A DNA stretch of 43,930 nucleotides from CAYXVF01 sp964468125 (GTDB lineage: Bacteria > Myxococcota > XYA12-FULL-58-9 > CAYXVF01). Shown piece by piece: positions 15,299-22,952 of the stretch. A program made the position numbers and the translations under genes. The notes beneath the pieces were generated by a model. That model saw nothing but the letters and a program-made list of their open reading frames with translations, had not been told where the DNA came from and searched no databases. The DNA is taken from contig CAYXVF010000049.1 of NCBI GenBank assembly GCA_964468125.1, forward strand, positions 1 to 43,930. Direction: 5' to 3'. Position 1 is the first letter of the stretch, and each line of letters opens with the position of its first letter.

Positions 15299-17482
15299 CT
15301 AGGCCTTTATGTGCCCCTCGTAGGCATGCTCCAAATCAGCGAGACTTGCCTCGAGCACATCGCTGATGTCCAACGTGTTTCGGCTCGCAACCCCCGCTCG
15401 CTGAATCGCGAAGCCGAGGTCCTTTGCGAGCGCTTCGAGCGCGTCCGCGTTTTCCGCCCCGCAGCTCGCCCAGGCCACCCCGGAGTACTCGCCGAAGAGC
15501 GCCCAATCGAGGCGGCCGTCGAACTCCACGCGAATGTCGGCGCCGACACCACCTCGGACCGCGAGTTTAGCGAGGGCCACCGCGAGACCGCCTGCGTGCG
15601 CGTCCTTTGCCGCGGAGACGAGTCCTTTGCGAGTCGCCGCCACCAGAAAGCGCGCGAGCTTCTGATCCGCCTCGAGATCGACGCTCGGATAAGGCAGGCC
15701 TTCGCCCGCCACCATGTTCCCGTATGCACTGTAGGCCGGTGCGTCATTCAGCTCGCCGAGCAAGAAGATCACGTCGTCTTTGCGCAGTGCTGCCGCGGGC
15801 ACCTGCATGACGTCCTCGACCGTACCCACCGCTCCCACCATCGGCGTCGGGGGAATCGCGCCGCGCGGGGACTCGTTGTAGAGCGACACGTTTCCGCCGG
15901 TGACGGGCACGCCGAGCTCGCTGAGGCCGTCGGCTAGGCCGCCGATGGTTTCGCTCAAACGGAGGTTCTCCACCGGGTCCGTCGGCGAGCCCATGTTCAA
16001 TCCATCGGTGATCGCCAGCATCTCCGCGCCAACACAGGCGAGGTTTCGGCACGCCGCACCGAGCGCCGCTTTGGCGCCGAGGTAGGGGTTCGCCGCGCAG
16101 ACGTCCCCGCGGCCCGTGATGGTCAGTGCGTAGCCGCGTTGGCTGTTCGGGAGCTTCTGCACCGCCGCTTCCGCTTCGTCCGGACCGCGGGCGGTGCGAT
16201 TTCCCACCGTCGAGTCGTAGCGCGAATAGACGTCGCGCTGGCAACGAATGGACGGCTCGGCAAGCAGCTGGACCAAGATGTCGGCGAGAGTGTCCGGAAC
16301 GTCGAAGGTCGGGTAGGGCACCGCATCCGGAAGAGTTTGAGCTTCCGCATGGTTCGCGACCGGGCAGCCCTCGGCGACGAAGGAGGCGGGTAGGTCGACG
16401 ACGATGCGCTCGCCGTGTTTCGCCACGAACCGGTCTTCGGCGATCACGATTCCGCACACCGCGGCCGTGCACCCGTAATACTCGAAGTGCTTCACCGCGG
16501 CCTCTTCCGTGCCTTTTTCGATCACCAGGAGGAATCGCTCCTGGCTTTCGCTCACCAGAATCTCCTCTGCTGACATGCCGTCTTCGCGCAGCGGCACGCG
16601 GTCGAGCCACAGCTCGATTCCTACACCCCCCGCCTCCGCCATCTCGGAGGCGGCGCAGGTGAGACCGGTCGCTCCCATGTCCTGGCACGCGATGAGCCCC
16701 TGGGTCGGGCGAAAACACAGAAGAGCTTCCATCAGCTTCTTGCCGGTGTAGGGATCGCCCACTTGAACGTGGCTACGCTGTTCCGTCGTGTCCTCGGCGA
16801 GCTCTTCGCTCGCGAAAGCCGCGCCCAGAATTCCATCGCGGCCAGTGGTCGCTCCGACGTAGAGCACGGGATTGCCGATGCCTTTCGCCTGGGCTGTGCG
16901 CATTTCGTCGTGGCGCACGAGTCCAGCGGCAAGAGCATTCACCAAAGGGTTTCCGTCATAGCGTTCGTCGTACTGAATGCGTCCGCCGACGTTGGGGACG
17001 CCAAAGGCGTTGCCGTAACCTGCGATCCCCGCGACCACCCCGTCGCGCAGGTGCTTCGTTCGCGGCGAGTCCGCCGGGCCAAAGCACAACGAGTCCATGA
17101 CCGCGCAGGGGCGTGCGCCTTGAGCGATGATGTCGCGCAAGATGCCGCCGACGCCGGTGGCCGCGCCCTGATAGGGCTCGACGGCGCTCGGGTGATTGTG
17201 TGACTCGATCTTGAAGGCGAGGCCCCAGCCTTCGCCCACGTCCACGACGCCCGCGTGGGATCCCGGGCCGGCGAGGACCGCGTCACCGTCTTTGGGCATC
17301 CCCCGCAGGCGTGTGCGGGTGGTCTTGTACGAGCAGTGCTCGCTCCACATGCCCGCGAACACCGCGAGCTCGAACATGTTCGGAACGCGCCTGATGCGTG
17401 CTTCGATCGCGTCGAGCTCGCTCGGGGAAACCCCCATCCCCTTCGCCGCTTCGAGCGCCTTCTCGTGGGTCCATTCCGTCAT
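15299..17482 (-). CDS. purL: FGAM synthase subunit II (small PurL)
   Basis: A 727-residue small-form PurL, the ATP-using synthetase subunit that converts FGAR to FGAM. It works in complex with PurQ (glutaminase) and PurS. Motifs are GMWSEHCSYKTTR near residues 44-56, the catalytic ESHNHPSAVEPYQGAATGVGG, TGLTCAASEMAEAGG, and a second AIRS-like half with PVTGGNVSLYNE. Length fits the Bacillus-type enzyme and not the roughly 1300-residue proteobacterial fusion. The ATG overlaps the purQ stop by 4 bases (ATGA), so subunits are translationally coupled. It is followed by purF after 13 bases. Confidence 0.97.
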   Translation of the reverse strand: MTEWTHEKALEAAKGMGVSPSELDAIEARIRRVPNMFELAVFAGMWSEHCSYKTTRTRLRGMPKDGDAVLAGPGSHAGVVDVGEGWGLAFKIESHNHPSAVEPYQGAATGVGGILRDIIAQGARPCAVMDSLCFGPADSPRTKHLRDGVVAGIAGYGNAFGVPNVGGRIQYDERYDGNPLVNALAAGLVRHDEMRTAQAKGIGNPVLYVGATTGRDGILGAAFASEELAEDTTEQRSHVQVGDPYTGKKLMEALLCFRPTQGLIACQDMGATGLTCAASEMAEAGGVGIELWLDRVPLREDGMSAEEILVSESQERFLLVIEKGTEEAAVKHFEYYGCTAAVCGIVIAEDRFVAKHGERIVVDLPASFVAEGCPVANHAEAQTLPDAVPYPTFDVPDTLADILVQLLAEPSIRCQRDVYSRYDSTVGNRTARGPDEAEAAVQKLPNSQRGYALTITGRGDVCAANPYLGAKAALGAACRNLACVGAEMLAITDGLNMGSPTDPVENLRLSETIGGLADGLSELGVPVTGGNVSLYNESPRGAIPPTPMVGAVGTVEDVMQVPAAALRKDDVIFLLGELNDAPAYSAYGNMVAGEGLPYPSVDLEADQKLARFLVAATRKGLVSAAKDAHAGGLAVALAKLAVRGGVGADIRVEFDGRLDWALFGEYSGVAWASCGAENADALEALAKDLGFAIQRAGVASRNTLDISDVLEASLADLEHAYEGHIKA

Positions 17483-18144
17483 GATCGTGCCTCGCAGTAT
17501 GCTCGGGCTGCCTCAAAGAGCACCTTCCCATCGTCCGAGCCGAGTGCAGGCTCGCTCGCGCGCTCCGGATGCGGCATGATCCCGAGGATCCGGCCCGTTT
17601 CGTCGAGCAACGATGCGGCGTCTGCCATGCTCCCGTTCGGGTTCTTCGCGTAGCGGAAGGGGATGCGACCCTGAATGGCCGATGGTCCTCCCGGGTGGTA
17701 GTAGTTGCCTTCGCCGTGGGCCATGGGAATGCGCAGCCGAGCCCCCGGCTCGATGCCGGTCAACCAGGGAGATTCCACGCCCTCGACCCGCTCCACCTCG
17801 AGCCAGCGGTGGCGATAAAACGGCGGTTCGTTGTAGCGCAGGGCGCCGGGCAGCAACCCGCCCTCGACGAGGATTTGAAATCCATTGCAGATGCCGATGG
17901 CCAGACCACCGCGCTGGGCGTGTGCTTCGATTCCTCTGACTGCGGCAGCTTGGCTCGCGAGCATGCCGGCGCGCCAGTAATCACCAAAGGCAAATCCGCC
18001 GGGGAGACCGACGAGGTCTACGCCTCCAGGCAGGGGCTCGCGATAGTCGTGGTAGGCCGTCTCGAACCCCGCGCGCTCGAGCGTCTCGCGCAAATCTCGA
18101 TCGCCGTTGCTTCCCGGAAAAACGACGACACGGGCGGTTGCCAT
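17479..18144 (-). CDS. purQ: FGAM synthase glutaminase subunit
   Basis: A 221-residue class I glutamine amidotransferase that supplies ammonia to PurL. The nucleophile is Cys86 in GICNGFQIL, and the catalytic His and Glu are in MPHPER near the C-terminus. The N-terminal VVVFPGSNGDRDL is typical of PurQ. It lies 19 bases after purS and overlaps purL by 4 bases. A separate PurQ, with PurS, is the Gram-positive/archaeal arrangement and agrees with the small PurL. Confidence 0.97.
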   Translation of the reverse strand: MATARVVVFPGSNGDRDLRETLERAGFETAYHDYREPLPGGVDLVGLPGGFAFGDYWRAGMLASQAAAVRGIEAHAQRGGLAIGICNGFQILVEGGLLPGALRYNEPPFYRHRWLEVERVEGVESPWLTGIEPGARLRIPMAHGEGNYYHPGGPSAIQGRIPFRYAKNPNGSMADAASLLDETGRILGIMPHPERASEPALGSDDGKVLFEAARAYCEARS

Positions 18145-18163
18145 GCTGTTCTCCTGCGCCGGC

Positions 18164-18415
18164 TCAGCTGAGCTCTTCGACAGTCAGTTCGTAGGTCTCG
18201 AGGTTCGGATTGACGAGCAGACGTTTGCACATCTCGGCTATGAGGGCTCGGGCACCGTCCTCGCTGTCCGCTTCGACGTCGATCGACAGCATCCGACCCA
18301 CGTGATGGACCTGAAAGCCCGCGTATCCGATGCCCCGCAAGGATTCGGCGACCGCTTCACCCTGCGGGTCCCGAACTCCCGGCTTTGGTTTCACATAGAG
18401 CGCGCAGCGATACAT
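18164..18415 (-). CDS. purS: FGAM synthase subunit PurS
   Basis: An 83-residue protein with the typical PurS start MYRCALYVKPKPGVRDPQG and the pattern of a small dimeric beta-alpha-beta fold (GYAGFQVHHVGRMLSIDVEA). It bridges PurQ and PurL and is needed for ammonia transfer in the three-part FGAM synthase. The ATG shares one base with the purC stop (TGATG), and purQ follows after 19 bases, so translation is coupled in the operon. Confidence 0.96.
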   Translation of the reverse strand: MYRCALYVKPKPGVRDPQGEAVAESLRGIGYAGFQVHHVGRMLSIDVEADSEDGARALIAEMCKRLLVNPNLETYELTVEELS

Positions 18416-19128
18416 CAGTCGCCTCCCTCCGCTAGGACCTGCTCCAAGCGCGAGAGCACCTCGCGATAACCTTCGAGTAGGTCGCCTTGGTCTTTTCTGA
18501 AGCGATCTTTGTCGAGAATGGTGCCGTCTTTTTGGTCACGCAGACGGCAGGTATCCGGCGAGATTTCGTCCGCCAGAATGAGCTCGCCGTCCGGCGTGCG
18601 GCCGAACTCGAACTTGATGTCGAAGAGGTCCATGCCGCCCTTGGCGAAGAGCGCTTCGAGCTCGATGGCGATCGACCGGGTCATCGCCCGAAGACTCCCG
18701 ACGGTCTCCACGTCCGCGAGGTCGAGCAGGGCGATGTGGTCATCGTTGAGGATGGGATCGCCGAGCGCGTCGTCCTTGTAGTAGAACTCGATCACCGGTG
18801 GGTCGCAGCGATGGCCGTAGGGCAAGCCGGTGCGCTTCTCGAGAGAGCCGGCCACACGAAAACGCGCGATCGCCTCGAGCGGAATGATGGCCACCCGGCG
18901 CGCGAGGAGTGTGACCTCATCGATGCGACCGAGGTGCTGCGTCTTGACCCCCTGCGCTTCGAGAAAGGTCATCAGCTTTTCGGTGATGATCGAGTTGAGA
19001 GCGCCTTTGCCCTCGAACTGCGCGTGTTTCTTGCCGTTGAACGCGGTGGCGTCGTCTTTGAAGCGGACCTCGATCTCCGTCTCTGACCGGGGAGTGAGGA
19101 GCTTCGCTTTGCCCTCGTAAGCCTGCAC
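18415..19128 (-). CDS. purC: SAICAR synthetase
   Basis: A 237-residue ligase joining CAIR and aspartate with ATP. It shows YEGKAKLL at the N-terminus, DDATAFNGKK, the active-site region IPLEAIARFRVAGS, and FDIKFEFG with LADEISPDTCRL. The start is a GTG at 19128, supported by GGAGG seven bases upstream. It is the first gene of the nine-gene purine operon, so the operon promoter should lie in 19129-19292. A TTGACA hexamer occurs there on the minus strand (19217-19222), but I see no acceptable -10 at the right distance. No purE or purK, which make its substrate, is in the window. Confidence 0.96.
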   Translation of the reverse strand: MQAYEGKAKLLTPRSETEIEVRFKDDATAFNGKKHAQFEGKGALNSIITEKLMTFLEAQGVKTQHLGRIDEVTLLARRVAIIPLEAIARFRVAGSLEKRTGLPYGHRCDPPVIEFYYKDDALGDPILNDDHIALLDLADVETVGSLRAMTRSIAIELEALFAKGGMDLFDIKFEFGRTPDGELILADEISPDTCRLRDQKDGTILDKDRFRKDQGDLLEGYREVLSRLEQVLAEGGD

Positions 19129-19292
19129 CGAGGACCTCCGCTCGTGTGCGTGACGCCCCGGAGAGCACGGTCGCCGAGGCGAAGGAAAAAGGTGGAGTGC
19201 CAGTAATAGCGCATAGTGTCAACGGCGCTCTCAGGACTTCAGCGGCCGATTTCTGCCGGATCTGGCTCCTGTGCTGCGCTCGTGATCGTGTC

Positions 19293-19799
19293 ATGGCCTC
19301 GAACATTGTGTCGGACCTCTTCGCCGATACGCCGTTGGGCCCTCCGGCGATCGCGGTCCTTCCCATCTCCGGTCTCTCACCGGGAGGGGACCAAGGCTAT
19401 TTCTCCGACGACCTCGCAGAAGAGCTCCTCAACGTGCTCGAAGGGTCTGTGCGAAAGAGTGGAAATCGAATTCGTGTCACCGCTCAGCTGCTGACGCCCA
19501 AGACGGGTTCCCTGTTTTTTCGGAATGCTACGACCGGAAGGAAAGCTTCGATCGACCGCGCGCTCGAGCTCGATCGTCAGCTCAACCCAAACCACACGAA
19601 CGCGAAGCTCTGGCTGACGAACGCGCGTCCGAACGACCGCGAGTCCTTCGCCGAGCTGGAGCAGCTCGTCGAGCGCGACCCGGGCTTTCTGCCGGCGGTG
19701 GGCAATCTCTCCGGCCACTACATCCTTCGGGGCGAGTACGCCCGGGCGCGGGAGAAGCTCGGCTGGGCACCTTTTGAGCTGCCCGCCGATGAGGGGTGA
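19293..19799 (+). pseudogene. Remnant of a TolB-like/TPR protein of the adenylate-cyclase-associated type
   Basis: The frame from the ATG at 19293 begins like the N-terminal domain common in adenylate-cyclase- or kinase-associated TPR proteins: AIAVLPISGLSPGGDQGYF, then SDDLAEELLNVL. It jumps straight to EGSVRKSGNRIRVTAQL. In intact relatives roughly 40 residues (the part before LEGSVR) separate these blocks, so an internal deletion is likely. After TAQL the frame loses the expected pattern, but the next frame over reads SECYDRK, which fits the following conserved block and points to a frameshift. The original frame then gives ALELDRQLNPNHTNAKLWL and a TPR-like end (ELEQLVERDPG, GEYARAREKL) with more residues missing between them. 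No membrane or catalytic domain remains. The 164 bases upstream hold nothing else I recognise. Confidence 0.6.
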
Positions 19800-19800
19800 A

Positions 19801-19816
19801 GCAGGTACCTACCTGC
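19801..19816. terminator. Small hairpin between convergent genes
   Basis: GCAGGT and ACCTGC are perfect arms around ACCT, immediately between the end of the TPR remnant (plus) and the btaB stop (minus). A bidirectional terminator is plausible from position only; there is no T-run on either strand. Confidence 0.22.
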
Positions 19817-19831
19817 GCGGGGTCAGGAAGC

Positions 19832-20482
19832 TCAAGCGCGTTTGGCCGCGGCCTCGGACTCGAGGGGACCGAAGCTCATCACGGTCCAGAATCCGCCGAG
19901 GCCCGTGCGGCACTCGCTCGCCTGTTTTTCGAGCTCCGAGTGGTCTAGCTCGAAGACGTGATAGTGGTCGAGGAACTTGCGCATGCCCTTGAAGGCGAGC
20001 CGGTTCCAACGGTCCATTCGGCCGAAGTCGGCGATCATCACCTTGCCGCTCGGAGCGATGGCACGCCGTGCGTTCTCGAGCGCCGCGAGCGGCTCGTGAA
20101 ACATCGACATGCAGTATGACAGGAGGATGCGGTCGGGTTTCTTTCCGAGAATTCCGGCGATGTCGACGCTCTCGGCCGCACCTTGCACGAACGTGCCCCA
20201 TGGACACTTCTGGCGCGCCGCACCGAGCATGGCGTCGGAGATGTCCGAGCCCCCATAGGCCGCCTCGGGCCGGGCGTCGTGAAGCTTGTCCAGGTTGCGT
20301 CCCGTGCCGCAGCCGATCTCCACCAGGCTGTCCCACTCCTCGCGCTCGAGTTGCTCGAGGACTTCCTCACGCCCGAGGAGCCAGTAGCGTCGCGTGATGT
20401 CGTAGATCGGGAGCACCGCCTGGTACATGCGGTTCATCCGCTCCCGCTGCTCCGATTCGCTGACGTTGCCCGGGGCCGGCAT
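19832..20482 (-). CDS. btaB: BtaB-like N-methyltransferase of betaine lipid (DGTS) synthesis
   Basis: A 216-residue class I AdoMet methyltransferase. Motif I is VEIGCGTGRN at residues 54-63, and the N-terminal MNRMYQAVLPIYDITRRYWLLGRE closely resembles known BtaB proteins, as do LSYCMSMF and VMIADFG. The family adds three methyl groups to diacylglyceryl-homoserine to form diacylglyceryl-trimethylhomoserine. The frame is open 224 codons further upstream, but that part is a shadow of btaA. The true ATG at 20482 lies two bases after the btaA stop. The immediate partner btaA makes the homoserine-lipid substrate, which is strong support. Other quaternary-amine methyltransferases share this fold, so the call leans on context. 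Confidence 0.87.
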   Translation of the reverse strand: MPAPGNVSESEQRERMNRMYQAVLPIYDITRRYWLLGREEVLEQLEREEWDSLVEIGCGTGRNLDKLHDARPEAAYGGSDISDAMLGAARQKCPWGTFVQGAAESVDIAGILGKKPDRILLSYCMSMFHEPLAALENARRAIAPSGKVMIADFGRMDRWNRLAFKGMRKFLDHYHVFELDHSELEKQASECRTGLGGFWTVMSFGPLESEAAAKRA

Positions 20483-20484
20483 GG

Positions 20485-21615
20485 TCAGTTCACCACCCGG
20501 TGAAAGTCGACCCGGCGATAGAGTTTGCTGCGGTCCTCGCGGGTCGCAACGTCCGAGGCTTCGTCCATGCGCACGAAGTTCTTGCCGCCATCGAGGCGGT
20601 CGATGAACGAATCGGTCTCCACCGAGCGCGTCAAGATGATCGCTCCATCCCGGCTCGTGCGGCGGATTTGGTTGAGCAGGCGCCGTTGAGTGGCTTCGTT
20701 CATCCAGTCCGGCGCGTCGCACAAGGTGTAGTGCGACCAGCTGTTGGGTGCCGCTTCCTCCAGATGATTGAAGATGTTCGTATTGTGGTAGCGGACTTCC
20801 GTCGGCGATTCGTTGGCTCGATCGAAGTGATCGCGTCGCAGGTAGGGCGGCACGGCTTTTTCGGTCTCGTGGTTGAAGGATCCCGTAATCCCGAGCCAAA
20901 CGAACCAGTTGGTCTCGAGGTCCGTCTCCGCCAGTCGCTTCAGGTACATCATGAAGAAGTCCGTCGCGGTCGAGAGGCGTTCCGTATCGAGCATCTTGTC
21001 GCGCTGCTCGAAGTTCACGCCGAGGGCCAAGAGCTGCAGCGGTGACTCCATCGCCCACTTGACGAGCGGGCGATTGAAGACCGGCATGAACATGTCCTCG
21101 ATCATCGCCGCGCGTTGCTCGAGGTTTTCGATCGTGCACAGGCTGCGCAACCACTGAATGTTGACCTCTGTTTCCTTACGGATCCAAGTCATCATCTGCG
21201 CGGTCATACCGGTGCTATAGAAGGACTTGCGGAAACGCTTCCATTTCTTGGACCAGTAGTCCTCCATCCACGCGGGAAGGTACTGAGAAATGTTTCCGAC
21301 GACCTGCTTTGGCTCATCGGTGCTGCCTCGGCCGAAGAGGTCGTAGAGCTCATCGTGGCTGCGCGCGTGCTGCGATGCTGCGACCTTGAGCCCGGTCACC
21401 GAGAGGTGGTGCTTGTTCACGTCGATCGCGTCGATGGAGCGAGGGTGGTGGGCCACCATTCCGGCGATCCCGCATCCGGCCCCGGAGATCGAGAAGACCG
21501 AAGAGTCCTCCTTCAGCTCGAGGAATCGATCGTCTTGTTCTGAGTCTTCATAAAGGACGTTGTAGACAAAGAGCTTGGCGAAGGTCCGCTGAAAGGCAAG
21601 GTCGGCAAGGGCCAC
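20485..21615 (-). CDS. btaA: BtaA-like AdoMet:diacylglycerol 3-amino-3-carboxypropyltransferase (DUF3419)
   Basis: A 376-residue DUF3419 protein, the family that moves the 3-amino-3-carboxypropyl group of AdoMet to diacylglycerol in the first step of betaine-lipid synthesis. AdoMet-site features are VFSISGAGCGIAGM near residues 40-53 and AIDVNKHH at 63-70. Family landmarks follow: ELYDLFGRG, a Trp/Tyr-rich central region, a PPYL motif (AVPPYLRRDHF), and LCDAPDWMN near the second AdoMet-like half. The start is a GTG at 21615 with GGGAGA upstream. It is followed two bases later by btaB. It is divergent from the deiminase gene, with a 243-base gap that must carry its promoter. In several bacteria these genes are induced by phosphate starvation; whether PhoB controls them here is not shown. 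Confidence 0.88.
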   Translation of the reverse strand: MALADLAFQRTFAKLFVYNVLYEDSEQDDRFLELKEDSSVFSISGAGCGIAGMVAHHPRSIDAIDVNKHHLSVTGLKVAASQHARSHDELYDLFGRGSTDEPKQVVGNISQYLPAWMEDYWSKKWKRFRKSFYSTGMTAQMMTWIRKETEVNIQWLRSLCTIENLEQRAAMIEDMFMPVFNRPLVKWAMESPLQLLALGVNFEQRDKMLDTERLSTATDFFMMYLKRLAETDLETNWFVWLGITGSFNHETEKAVPPYLRRDHFDRANESPTEVRYHNTNIFNHLEEAAPNSWSHYTLCDAPDWMNEATQRRLLNQIRRTSRDGAIILTRSVETDSFIDRLDGGKNFVRMDEASDVATREDRSKLYRRVDFHRVVN

Positions 21616-21703
21616 GAAATCTCTCCCAGTGAGTCATGACGCATGAAGCCACGACGCTAAATACGCGGAGACTGAAGCACAAAATGGCAGTCGCCGCCAA
21701 GGT

Positions 21704-21741
21704 GACACCGCAAAAGTGTCGAACGATGGTGAGTGTCGTTC
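21704..21741. promoter_or_regulatory. Two adjacent dyads in the btaA/deiminase divergent region, candidate operator
   Basis: GACAC (21704-21708) pairs with GTGTC (21716-21720), and directly next to it GAACGA (21721-21726) pairs with TCGTTC (21736-21741), both perfect. AGTGTCG also recurs directly at 21715 and 21732. The block is about 90 bases upstream of btaA and 117 upstream of the deiminase start. It does not match the 11-base-spaced CTGTCA repeats of a PHO box. No clear -35/-10 pair was seen in the gap. Confidence 0.3.
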
Positions 21742-21858
21742 TCTAACGCACACCTTCACACACGGCAATCGAGGTCGCCCCAGGAGACTGTCAAAGAACG
21801 CCGTGTTCTGCATCTCCGGGCGATTTTGGCTTGCCCTTTTCAGGCTTCTGGGAGCTAT

Positions 21859-22944
21859 ATGAACGCCGTGCTGACACTCGCTGTCTGGAGCGCGCTGACG
21901 CTCCACCCGCCAATACTGCCGAACGACGCGGCCTGGGTCGAAAGTCCGCTGGCGCCCGATCGCGTCCTCTACGGTGATTTTGAGCCACCGGACGTGGTCG
22001 CCTTTGGGATCAGCGAGGCCTGGCCCGAGACCGTTCGGGCGCTGGCACGGGCGATCCCGGATGACGTCGGGCTCCTCACCTTCGTGGACTCGAATCAGCC
22101 GCCGGAGCGCCTCCCAGACTGGGTCGTTCAGCGCTTTCGGTCCGGAACGCAGACCGACGTTCTCACCGCACCGCTGGACACCGTCTGGATTCGCGATTTC
22201 GGACCGCTGCAGGTGCGAACGACGCTCGGGAAATCGATCTGGCTCGACGCGGTCTACGGGGAGCGCCTCCTGGACGACCAGCTTCCGGCCCGCCTCGGTG
22301 CCATCATGGGCGTTCCCGTGGAGGAGTTGCCGCTGACGCTAGATGGCGGGGCTATCGCGAGCAACGGCGAAGGGCTGTGCGTGATGACCCGGGACTATGT
22401 GGACGAGCAGGGGATCGCGATCCACGACCTCGAGTTTAGCTATGACGTGATGCCTCAGATCGGCTGTCGACTGATGGTCTTCGTGCCGGCGCTCGCCGCG
22501 GACCCAACGCTCCACGTGGACGTCTTTGCGCAGTTTGTGTCGTCCCGACGTGTGCTCTTCGGAGAGGCGCGACTCGACAGCGAGGACGGCCATCGATTGG
22601 CGGCGGGGGCACGCATTCTCGCCGAGGTTTCCGAACGCTACGGGCTCGGTCTGGAGATCGTTCGGGTTCCGATCGAGCCGCGGGGGCAGGGCGAGTACCG
22701 TACGGCCATCAATGGTCTGAACCTGGGCGACCGCTTTCTCTACCCGGTGTTCGAAGGCGGAGACCGCACGATTCAGGCGCGAGCACGCCGGGCCCTACGC
22801 CAGGCGATGCCCGATGTGCGCCTGATCCCAATTCCCTCGGACCGCCCGGTTGAGCACAACGGCGCCGTGCATTGTCTCACTCTCGGCCTTCACATCGACC
22901 GAATGAAGACCGCCCGCCGGTCAAAGAAACGCCGCCGGGGCTGA
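21859..22944 (+). CDS. Exported deiminase, PPAD/agmatine-deiminase superfamily
   Basis: A 361-residue protein from the ATG at 21859, chosen because GGGAG lies just upstream and a hydrophobic leader (MNAVLTLAVWSALTL) begins there; an ATG at 21733 would add 42 unlike residues. Guanidino-group-modifying residues are in place: W110-I-R-D113, GG at 163-164, His219-x-Asp221, Asn285, and Cys339 in GAVHCLTLGL. The family (PF04371) deiminates agmatine or peptidyl-arginine, giving citrulline-type products and ammonia. Export favours a peptide, protein or free periplasmic substrate, but the leader is weak and a membrane anchor or cytoplasmic location cannot be excluded. The C-terminus is a basic tail (KTARRSKKRRRG). 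It is divergent from btaA and ends 8 bases from the convergent SNF2 gene. Confidence 0.75.
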   Translation: MNAVLTLAVWSALTLHPPILPNDAAWVESPLAPDRVLYGDFEPPDVVAFGISEAWPETVRALARAIPDDVGLLTFVDSNQPPERLPDWVVQRFRSGTQTDVLTAPLDTVWIRDFGPLQVRTTLGKSIWLDAVYGERLLDDQLPARLGAIMGVPVEELPLTLDGGAIASNGEGLCVMTRDYVDEQGIAIHDLEFSYDVMPQIGCRLMVFVPALAADPTLHVDVFAQFVSSRRVLFGEARLDSEDGHRLAAGARILAEVSERYGLGLEIVRVPIEPRGQGEYRTAINGLNLGDRFLYPVFEGGDRTIQARARRALRQAMPDVRLIPIPSDRPVEHNGAVHCLTLGLHIDRMKTARRSKKRRRG

Positions 22945-22952
22945 CGGCGTCG

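Noticed and set aside
19129..19292. TTGACA on the minus strand (19217-19222) as the purine operon -35 box
   Set aside because: The sequence 16-19 bases downstream does not resemble a -10 box, so the match may be chance.
20483..21154. An apparent 440-residue methyltransferase made of btaB plus a long N-terminal extension
   Set aside because: The extra 224 codons overlap btaA in another frame and look like nothing known; a proper btaB start lies two bases after the btaA stop.
21616..21858. A PHO box upstream of btaA
   Set aside because: No pair of CTGTCA-like repeats at 11-base spacing was found on either strand.
22929..22950. ACGCCG...CGGCGT inverted repeat between the deiminase and SNF2 genes as a terminator
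   Set aside because: Six-base arms with a ten-base loop overlap the end of the deiminase coding region and lack a T-run; in GC-rich DNA this is common by chance.
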